A DNA stretch of 38,799 nt from Candidatus Methanocorpusculum faecipullorum (GTDB lineage: Archaea; Halobacteriota; Methanomicrobia; Methanomicrobiales; Methanocorpusculaceae), in the NCBI GenBank assembly GCA_018883755.1, contig JAHLFR010000013.1:1-38799 (forward strand). Reading direction: 5' to 3'. The position numbers were made by a program, and so were the translations under genes. The notes under the pieces were generated by a model. The model was not told the origin of the DNA. It was given only the letters and a program-made list of their open reading frames with translations, and made no database searches. Below, piece after piece: positions 32,946-38,799 of this stretch (its first letter is position 1; each line of letters starts with the position of its first letter).

Positions 32946-33532
32946 TGGACGAAATTCTTCCGGCGGAAACTGTTGTTGAACGCCTGACAGCAGCGCTTGG
33001 TGATGCGGTGCTGGACTCCCGCATTCAGAAAAGAGCTGAGGGAAAGGAGAAGCGGGAGAACACCAACATCTGGATAACCATCCGGCGAGATGCGGTTCAT
33101 GCCGCGGTTGAAGCACTGATGGATATCTGGTATCCGCACCTCTCCTGTATTGCCGGATATGACAAAGGGGCTGACTCGCCTGATCTGCGTGTGCAGTACA
33201 TCTTCTCCATCTACGGAGGCGTTGCAAGATCAGAGTACATGGTGATCTTCTCACTTGACGTTCCAAAAGACGACGCCCGTCTTCCAACGATCACGGATCT
33301 GCTGGAAGGTACTGCATTTACGGAACGGGAAAAAACCGAGTATCTCGGTATCACCATTGACGGTCTTGCCCCGGCAGCACACAAGTTCTTCCTGCCGCAG
33401 GACTTCCCGGACAATGTGTATCCGCTCCGAAAAGACGACAAAAAGATCCCTGACACAATGGTGAAAGATCTCTGGGCATGTGGCCGCCCAGCAGGCCGCC
33501 CACCGGCACCGCTTGACGGAGGTGAGGAGTAA
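32942..33532 (+). CDS. mbhK: Mbh subunit K (NuoC-like)
   Basis: 196 residues. NuoC/30-kDa fold: IWITIRRDAVHAAVEALMDIWYPHLSCIAGYD, YIFSIYGG, DLLEGTAFTEREKTEYLGI and LPQDFPDNVYPLRKDDKKIP. A Pro-rich end (GRPAGRPPAPL) follows. Structural subunit next to the large subunit. Starts in a 4-base overlap and its stop is directly followed by mbhL. Confidence 0.9.
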   Translation: MMDEILPAETVVERLTAALGDAVLDSRIQKRAEGKEKRENTNIWITIRRDAVHAAVEALMDIWYPHLSCIAGYDKGADSPDLRVQYIFSIYGGVARSEYMVIFSLDVPKDDARLPTITDLLEGTAFTEREKTEYLGITIDGLAPAAHKFFLPQDFPDNVYPLRKDDKKIPDTMVKDLWACGRPAGRPPAPLDGGEE

Positions 33533-34759
33533 ATGGCAAAGAAAGCTCCGTATATTGTACCGGTCGGCCCGATTCATCCGGCACTCAAAGAGCCGGTCCA
33601 TATCGAACTGACCGTGGTCGGAGAAGAGGTCATATCTGCTGACTTCACCCCAGGACAGACGCACCGCGGTATTGAGTGGATGGGACTGTCGCGAAATCCC
33701 GTGCAGATCGTGCATCTGACCGACCGTATCTGCGGTATCTGCGGAGTGACTCACTCACTTGCATTTGCCCGGGCGGTGGAACAGATCGCAGACATCACGG
33801 TTCCGGAACGGGCGGATTATGTCAGAACGATCATTGCAGAGTTCGAGCGTATCCAGTCCCACCTGCTCTGGGCGGGTGTTGCAGCACACGAGCTTGGATT
33901 TGATACGTTGTTCTATCTGGCATGGCGTGTCCGCGAAGAGGCAATGGATGCAATCGAGTGCATCACCGGCAACCGCGTAAACTATGATATCATTCAGATC
34001 GGCGGTGTCCGCCGTGACATCACCGAAGCACAGCATGCAAAGATCCGCAAATGTCTTGACAGTTACAAAGAGCTGTTTGGCAAACTGAAACAGCTGTTCT
34101 TGGAGGATGCGGTGATCAACTCCCGCTGCAAAGGTGTAGGTCTTCTCTCCTTTGAAAAGGCGATGGCTTATTCCACGGTAGGTCCTACGGCACGGGCTTC
34201 GGGCTGTACGGCTGATCTCCGGGTGGACTATCCGTATGCGGCCTACGGCGATCTGGATCTGAAGCCTGTCATGCCCACAGCCTACGGTCCGGATGTGAAC
34301 GGTGATACGTATGACAGAATCGTTGTCCGTATCTTTGAGATCGCCCAGTCGGTGGAGATCATTGAGGAGTGTCTGGCAAATATGCCGACAGGTCCGGTTC
34401 TCTGGGAAGAGAAGGTTGCCAAGATTCTTGCAGCCTGCAAAAAGGCAGAAGGCGAAGCGGTAGGCCGTCATGAGGCTCCCCGCGGCGAGTGTCTGCACTA
34501 CGTTGCGATGGACAAAGCAGAGGCACCTATCGCCTGGAAGGTCAAGGCCTCTTCGTACAGCAATCTGCATGTCTGGCCGCTTATCTTGAAGGGTGCCCAG
34601 CTTGCAGACATTCCAATCATCGTGGCATCGGTTGATCCGTGTCTGTCATGTACGGACCGTGTCGCGGTAACGGATGCGGATGCAGGAAGAACGAAGATCT
34701 TCACCAAAGAAGAGCTGACAAGAATGTCGTATGAAAAGACGCGGAGGATGCAGGCATGA
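33533..34759 (+). CDS. mbhL: Mbh subunit L, NiFe-hydrogenase large subunit (NuoD-like)
   Basis: 408 residues. Both NiFe ligand pairs are intact: C67 and C70 in RICGICGVTHS and C370 and C373 in DPCLSCTDR. So this is a hydrogenase and not the cysteine-less sulfur-reducing Mbs/Mbx homologue. The C-terminal extension after CLSC (35 residues) may mean maturation without, or with, endopeptidase cleavage. It catalyses reversible H2 formation with ferredoxin on the cytoplasmic side. Confidence 0.96.
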   Translation: MAKKAPYIVPVGPIHPALKEPVHIELTVVGEEVISADFTPGQTHRGIEWMGLSRNPVQIVHLTDRICGICGVTHSLAFARAVEQIADITVPERADYVRTIIAEFERIQSHLLWAGVAAHELGFDTLFYLAWRVREEAMDAIECITGNRVNYDIIQIGGVRRDITEAQHAKIRKCLDSYKELFGKLKQLFLEDAVINSRCKGVGLLSFEKAMAYSTVGPTARASGCTADLRVDYPYAAYGDLDLKPVMPTAYGPDVNGDTYDRIVVRIFEIAQSVEIIEECLANMPTGPVLWEEKVAKILAACKKAEGEAVGRHEAPRGECLHYVAMDKAEAPIAWKVKASSYSNLHVWPLILKGAQLADIPIIVASVDPCLSCTDRVAVTDADAGRTKIFTKEELTRMSYEKTRRMQA

Positions 34760-35757
34760 ACCCGATACTTGCGGCGATCGGCGGAACCATTGTTCTTGCG
34801 ATATTTGCCATTGCCTTTGGTCTGATCCTCTCCGGAATCGACCGCAGGGTTGTTGCCCGGATGCAGGCACGGATAGGTCCTCCCCTTCTTCAGCCGCTCA
34901 CAGATGTGCGTAAACTGCTTGCAAAGCAGAATATTATTCCGGCAAATGCCATCCCCTGGCTGTTTAATGCGATGCCGGTCGTTGCGTTAGCATCCGCGAT
35001 TGCCATTCTCCTGTACCTTCCTTTCGGCAGCTTTGCCCCGCTCTTGGGTGAGTTCGGGGACGTGATTCTGGTTCTGTACCTTTTGATCATCCCCTCCCTT
35101 GCTTTGGTCATCGGCGGTTTTGCGTCCGGTTCTCCGTATGCGACCGTGGGTGCCCAGCGTGAAATGGTGTCTATGATCGCCTATGAGCTGCCTCTTGCGG
35201 TTGCGGTGATCGCAATTGCCTGGCGGCTGATGGCTGCAGGCGTATCAAACCCGTTTTCGATGCTGACACTGATGCAGGTCTCTGTCTGGGATGTGGTCGG
35301 CCCGCTTGGTATCCTTGCACTTCTCATCCTTCTTGTGATGATGGCTTGGGTAACACCGGGCGAGCTGTCAAAGATTCCGTTCGATTCACCGGAAGCGGAA
35401 ACGGAGCTTGCCGGTGGTATTCTTGTGGAGTACTCCGGTCGAAACCTCGGTCTTTTCACTCTTTCCCAGGCAGTGAAAACCGTTGCCATGTCTGCGTTCG
35501 GCATCATTCTGCTGCTTCCGTGGAATCTGTCCCCGATCCTTGGACTGTCGGGTCTGTCTGCCGGTGCAGTGGATCTGGTCTTCTTTGTCCTGAAGGTACT
35601 GTTTGTGGTGATCGTTTCTGTAACCGTGGTCAGAACGATGATGGCCCGTTTCAGAATTACGCAGGTTGTCGGCCTGTACTGGCTGGTGCTTGGCGTGCTC
35701 GGTGCTCTGGCAATCATTCTGCTTATGGCGGATGCATTCCTTCTGGGGGTGATCTGA
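34756..35757 (+). CDS. mbhM: Mbh subunit M (NuoH-like membrane anchor)
   Basis: 333 residues, about eight helices. NuoH signatures: the DRRVVARMQARIGPPLLQPLTDV loop (near residue 30), GSPYATVGAQREMVSMIAYELPL and the SPEAETELAGGILVEYSGRNLGLF loop with its conserved acidic residues. It joins hydrogenase and ion-pumping modules. 4-base overlap with mbhL, 1-base gap to mbhN. Confidence 0.95.
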   Translation: MNPILAAIGGTIVLAIFAIAFGLILSGIDRRVVARMQARIGPPLLQPLTDVRKLLAKQNIIPANAIPWLFNAMPVVALASAIAILLYLPFGSFAPLLGEFGDVILVLYLLIIPSLALVIGGFASGSPYATVGAQREMVSMIAYELPLAVAVIAIAWRLMAAGVSNPFSMLTLMQVSVWDVVGPLGILALLILLVMMAWVTPGELSKIPFDSPEAETELAGGILVEYSGRNLGLFTLSQAVKTVAMSAFGIILLLPWNLSPILGLSGLSAGAVDLVFFVLKVLFVVIVSVTVVRTMMARFRITQVVGLYWLVLGVLGALAIILLMADAFLLGVI

Positions 35758-35758
35758 G

Positions 35759-36223
35759 ATGGCTGGGCTTCCGATGGTAAAGGAGATTCTTGCACAGTCG
35801 GTGAAAAAGCCGGTGACCAATCTGTTCCCGGCAGTACGCCTGCCGAAATCGATCACCGGTTTCCTCGGCTCGGTTGCGGAAGGTAAAGCGGAGATTGTAC
35901 CTCCGGTTGAGACACCGCCGGCATTCCGCGGAAAGATTGCGTATGATAGATCTGCCTGTAACGGCTGCGGCCTGTGTTTGAAGGTCTGCCCCGCACATGC
36001 GATCGATCAGGTTGTCTATCCGCCGGTGACCGTACAGGTAACCGATGCGGAGGGCAATGTTACCGAGAAGGTGAAAAAGGAGAAACGTATCCGGATTTAT
36101 GTTTCCAGCTGTATCTTCTGCGGACAGTGTACTGATATCTGCGCAAAGAATGCGTTGTCTCTTCAGAATGAGTTTCTGCTTGCAACTGAGGATCGGTTTG
36201 CCGAGTCCCAGATTGTGGAGTAA
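35759..36223 (+). CDS. mbhN: Mbh subunit N (NuoI-like, two [4Fe-4S])
   Basis: 154 residues. Two clusters: C67, C70, C73, C77 (CNGCGLCLKVC) and C118, C121, C124, C128 (CIFCGQCTDIC), separated by a beta insertion. The N-terminal amphipathic region lies on the membrane. It accepts electrons from ferredoxin. A second ATG five codons in is possible. Last gene of the operon, followed by a T-run. Confidence 0.94.
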   Translation: MAGLPMVKEILAQSVKKPVTNLFPAVRLPKSITGFLGSVAEGKAEIVPPVETPPAFRGKIAYDRSACNGCGLCLKVCPAHAIDQVVYPPVTVQVTDAEGNVTEKVKKEKRIRIYVSSCIFCGQCTDICAKNALSLQNEFLLATEDRFAESQIVE

Positions 36224-36535
36224 CTCATTCTCCTTTTTTGATCTGCTAACCCAGTGTCTGGTTTGTGCCAACCTGATTTCTTGAATAATTCTGTATTTCC
36301 TAATTTTAACGAAAAAATATCGTTTTCTGCTAGCTTGCCAACCTTTGGTGTGATCTGCCTCTATCTCTATGGGCATTCAAAAATTAGCAGTCGGATTTTT
36401 CTGGTAAGGTCCGGGATATCGTTTCAAGCTAGCAGCCTAGCGAAATCAATCTGTCTTTCGTCTTTTTCCAATTTTACAAAAAATATGCGGAATTTCACCT
36501 GGCAGAAGTCTGGCAGATACCTTGCAGAGCTTTTC
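36224..36535. other. A/T-rich intergenic region with an 11-bp inverted repeat
   Basis: No convincing gene: the frames found here have non-coding composition. CTGCTAGCTTG (36327-36337) and its exact complement CAAGCTAGCAG (36425-36435) are 87 bases apart, and each is preceded by atatcgttt. The tract is richer in A/T than its neighbours. It separates two convergent transcription units. It could hold a small RNA or a remnant of an element; nothing decides. Confidence 0.5.
36231..36240 (+). terminator. T-run terminator after mbhN
   Basis: tcctttttt at 36231-36239 lies 8 bases after the mbhN stop. No hairpin seen. Confidence 0.45.
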
Positions 36536-37123
36536 TCAGCCGATGAGTTTTTGTGTTGCCGCATAGACCGGCAGTTTGAACAGTTTCACAAAGATACCCA
36601 CCAGAACTGCGGCTATCACTGTTCCTTCCCGGATGCCATACACTGTGGAAAACATTGCAAGTGACAGAATAATTGAGAGCACCACTAACGTTACATCCAG
36701 AGCGACCTTTATTGTCCCGAACTCCACATGGAACCTGCGGACTGCTGCGGTAAGCATACCTTCGCTTGCCATCATCAGTACGTTTGGTGCCACCTCAAAA
36801 CAGATACCGACACCAAGCAGGGCACAGCTCAGCACAACAAGCAGTATCTGTTCCGGATAACTGACCGGTACCAGCCAGGCAAGACCTGCAAGAACCAGAT
36901 CAATAAACGCCCCAAACACCACCGCAGCTCCCAGCTGAAGCAACTGGATCGGTTCAAACTCCCGCGGCATCAACAGAAACTCAATCAGCAGAAACCCGGC
37001 ATGCAGCAGAATTGTCAGCATCCCAACCGTCAGTGGAACACCAAGACTCACAACATACGGCAAACTGGATATAGGCGTAATCCCCATATCTGCACGAATC
37101 GATAAGGCGATACCGGTAGCCAT
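36536..37123 (-). CDS. YczE/YitT-type membrane protein, 5' end unresolved
   Basis: 195 residues from ATG 37123, five or so helices. The start of the family, a first helix followed by I-R-A-D-M-G-I-T-P, is visible as MATGIALSIRADMG. However, the frame stays open upstream of this ATG and reads KYGVFIFGLFI before it, the expected first half of helix 1, preceded by a basic stretch (KLAR). No ATG, GTG or TTG occurs in that frame back to the PhoU stop. So the true start may be non-standard, or there is a mutation or sequence error. Function of the family is poorly known. Confidence 0.7.
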   Translation of the reverse strand: MATGIALSIRADMGITPISSLPYVVSLGVPLTVGMLTILLHAGFLLIEFLLMPREFEPIQLLQLGAAVVFGAFIDLVLAGLAWLVPVSYPEQILLVVLSCALLGVGICFEVAPNVLMMASEGMLTAAVRRFHVEFGTIKVALDVTLVVLSIILSLAMFSTVYGIREGTVIAAVLVGIFVKLFKLPVYAATQKLIG

Positions 37124-37263
37124 AATGAACAGCCCGAAGATGAAAACACCATATTTTCGGGCTAATTTGAAATATACTGATTTCGGTTGCGTGGATCTAT
37201 ATTTGCGGCGAAAGTATTTGTGAATTTTTCTTGTTGCGTGAGTTCTACTCTTTTGCTGTGTAC

Positions 37264-38274
37264 TCAGGTTCCGTCGGTTCCGACCATCTGATTGATCAGG
37301 ATCTCTGCAATGTCCGAGCTGTACTCACTGATCCGGTGCATACTGTTTGCAATTGTGGTCATTGCAACCGCCTCTTTTACCTTCATCTTCTGGGTCATCG
37401 CAGAGAGTGTGTGATACTCCGGCAGCAGATCATCAGCTGCCTCAATGATTGCGTTTGCCTCAGGGATACTGTTTGCATAAATCGCCTTGATGCTCCTGTT
37501 GAAGATGTCCAAGGATGCTTCACCTGCTTTTGTTATCTTTGCGACAACTGTGTGATCAACCCGCATATCAATTAACACCAGTGCAGCCTCAGAGATTGCC
37601 ACAGCGTGATCTCCCACTCGTTCAATGATTCGTGAAACCTGATAGTAGGTTGCAGCCTTTGCGGGGGCAATCTCCATTCTTCGCGAGAGGGCTGGATTTG
37701 TGACAATCAGCGAAAATTGCCGATGTACCAGCCAGTGCAGGCGATCCACATCCGTGTCACGGGCAGAGACATCCTCGGCGAGCTCACGACGTCCCTGTTC
37801 CAGTGCATACAGAGCGTCCTCGTGCATCGCCTTTACAATTACATACATCCGGCGGATCGTATTCTCAAACGGCATCTCGGAAGGGTTCAGGATATCTTTT
37901 AGGATGATGCTGTTGTCACTCTCCTCGGCAACCTCCTGGCCAATGGTCATCTGTGTAAACTTCCGTACTACCTGCCGCACTTTTGGCGGGATTCTTCCAG
38001 CAGATGTTATGCGAATGGTGGTAAATCCGGAAATATATGCACCGATCAGGGATCTGAGCAGCATGTCTGGAACCGGATAGTCTTTTAGGGAAAACTCCCG
38101 GATCCGTGTCGTACTGTCATAAGTCAGATTTGGTGTGAGAAGCAGTGTCCCGTCCGCCTGGGCAATTACACCGACAGGATCATTCTTCTCGATTTTCTGC
38201 TGGCGTACCCATCCTTTTGGCAGGGAGATCACATATGACGAACCCCCGGTAACCTGCACTTTCCGAATTTCCAT
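37264..38274 (-). CDS. phoU: AbrB-domain PhoU-family phosphate regulator
   Basis: 336 residues. An N-terminal SpoVT/AbrB-like swapped-hairpin domain (residues 1-45; VQVTGGSSYVISLPKGWVRQ) precedes a PhoU helical bundle (about 120-330) with EDALYALEQGRRELAEDV and ISRIIERVGDHAVAISEAALV-type segments carrying the metal-binding E-x3-D. In archaea these fused proteins are taken to regulate phosphate uptake. It is divergent from pstS, as expected for a Pho pair. Confidence 0.92.
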   Translation of the reverse strand: MEIRKVQVTGGSSYVISLPKGWVRQQKIEKNDPVGVIAQADGTLLLTPNLTYDSTTRIREFSLKDYPVPDMLLRSLIGAYISGFTTIRITSAGRIPPKVRQVVRKFTQMTIGQEVAEESDNSIILKDILNPSEMPFENTIRRMYVIVKAMHEDALYALEQGRRELAEDVSARDTDVDRLHWLVHRQFSLIVTNPALSRRMEIAPAKAATYYQVSRIIERVGDHAVAISEAALVLIDMRVDHTVVAKITKAGEASLDIFNRSIKAIYANSIPEANAIIEAADDLLPEYHTLSAMTQKMKVKEAVAMTTIANSMHRISEYSSDIAEILINQMVGTDGT

Positions 38275-38288
38275 AGATCTGCAATACT

Positions 38289-38351
38289 CTATGTCATAGT
38301 AAATATTTATTGATACTTATAGATTCTATATAGTCACAATAGATATATAGG
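38289..38351. promoter_or_regulatory. phoU/pstS divergent promoter, candidate Pho operator
   Basis: The tract is very A/T rich. It contains a dyad CTATG-T-CATAG at 38289-38299 and repeated TATAGA/TATATAG units (tatagattctatatag, then aatagatatatagg). Several TATA boxes for either direction can be drawn. The pstS leader would be over 100 bases. The AbrB part of PhoU or another regulator may bind here; this is inference. Confidence 0.45.
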
Positions 38352-38478
38352 AACTCTGCGGAGGAATTGTCGGGATAGAGAGCACACGAGAGTATGTCGA
38401 TCACCGCTATACTGGATAATTCACAACCAAATGAGCGGAAGCTGACGAACATGTGTCAATCTTCCGGGTGTAAATAGT

Positions 38479-38799
38479 ATGCGTAGCTCAAAACGCTTTA
38501 CCAAAGCCGGTTTCACTGCAGTCCTTGCAGTAGCCGTCCTTGCTCTTGCCGTCTTCTCGGCTGGCTGTATCGGCACCGAGAACCCGGACGAGATCTCCGG
38601 CACCATCTCGGTTGCTGGATCCACGACTGTTCTTCCTGTGGCTCAGGCCGTGGCAGAAGTGTACATGAACGATCACCAGTCCGCTGACATCCAGATCAGC
38701 GGAGGAGGCTCCGGTGTTGGTGTAACCTCGGTCTCTTCCGGAACCGCGGACATCGGTATGCTGTCCCGTGACCTGAAAGATTCTGAGAAAGAAGGACAC
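38479..38799 (+). CDS. pstS: phosphate ABC transporter substrate-binding lipoprotein, 3' end outside window
   Basis: First 107 residues only, cut by the window edge. A basic N-terminus, a hydrophobic signal and the lipobox SAGC (Cys30), then the PstS start GTISVAGSTTVLPVAQAVAE, where the S-T-T holds phosphate, and SGGGSGVGVTSVSSGTADIG. GGGTG about 8 bases before ATG 38479 serves as Shine-Dalgarno. It would capture phosphate outside the cell for PstCAB, whose genes likely follow. Confidence 0.93.
   Translation, partial: MRSSKRFTKAGFTAVLAVAVLALAVFSAGCIGTENPDEISGTISVAGSTTVLPVAQAVAEVYMNDHQSADIQISGGGSGVGVTSVSSGTADIGMLSRDLKDSEKEGH

Noticed and set aside
36254-36664. 136-codon plus-strand frame after mbhN
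   Set aside because: Ser/Phe/Cys-rich random composition; its second half is antisense to the YczE-like gene.
1-38799. CRISPR arrays, insertion sequences or prophage genes
   Set aside because: No regularly spaced repeats, transposase motifs or phage genes were found; the only sizeable repeat is the regulator-module duplication, which has no terminal inverted repeats or target duplications that I can see.

Overview
The window is chromosomal DNA of a methanogenic archaeon, most likely order Methanomicrobiales and close to Methanocorpusculum. The grounds are an archaeal-style 5S rRNA, TATA-box promoters, a PGF-CTERM surface protein, AK6/Fap7 and CDP-alcohol phosphatidyltransferase genes of archaeal type, membrane-anchored winged-helix regulators, an AbrB-PhoU protein, and a complete 14-gene Mbh-type hydrogenase operon. 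The genus is an inference from gene content; no database search was possible.

Layout. 1-1035: 5S rRNA, a ferritin-like protein, a small Cys-containing protein and tRNA-Thr(TGU). 1261-7490: formate-tetrahydrofolate ligase, an orphan Dam-type methylase, a PGF-CTERM surface protein, an MFS carrier paired with an unknown protein, and a DUF4013-like membrane protein. 7595-11061: a PP-loop (PAPS-reductase-like)/cysteine desulfurase fusion coupled to a vWA-like protein. 11214-17670: a tightly packed biosynthetic run pyrG-guaA-argD-hisC-AK6-archaetidyl transferase. 17706-21841: an NTF2-like protein, then a tandemly duplicated two-gene module in which a transmembrane winged-helix regulator is divergent from a membrane-anchored protein. 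21861-26640: a redox island with a cyclophilin-like lipoprotein, an iron-sulfur flavoprotein, two ferredoxin-fused aldo/keto reductases, a hexapeptide acetyltransferase and an HxlR regulator. 26840-27855: two small membrane proteins. 27869-36223: the mbhA-N operon behind a hairpin-rich leader. 36536-38799: a YczE-like membrane protein, PhoU and the start of PstS.

How it works together. The Mbh operon encodes a MrpEFGBC-like Na+/H+ antiporter module (A-H, I) joined to a NiFe hydrogenase module (J-N). Both CxxC motifs that bind NiFe are intact, so it should couple H2 and ferredoxin to ion gradients. Its promoter is followed by a chain of hairpins, the last of which overlaps the strong Shine-Dalgarno of a 15-codon upstream ORF that is itself coupled (ATGA) to mbhA. 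This is the best candidate in the window for an undescribed regulatory RNA switch.

The second candidate system is the duplicated regulator/membrane-protein module. Five promoters, four in the module and one about 5.6 kb further on, carry the same TTTGGYCA element next to the TATA box. The two regulators keep nearly the same DNA-binding half but have divergent extracytoplasmic loops, which suggests paralogous sensors acting on one regulon.
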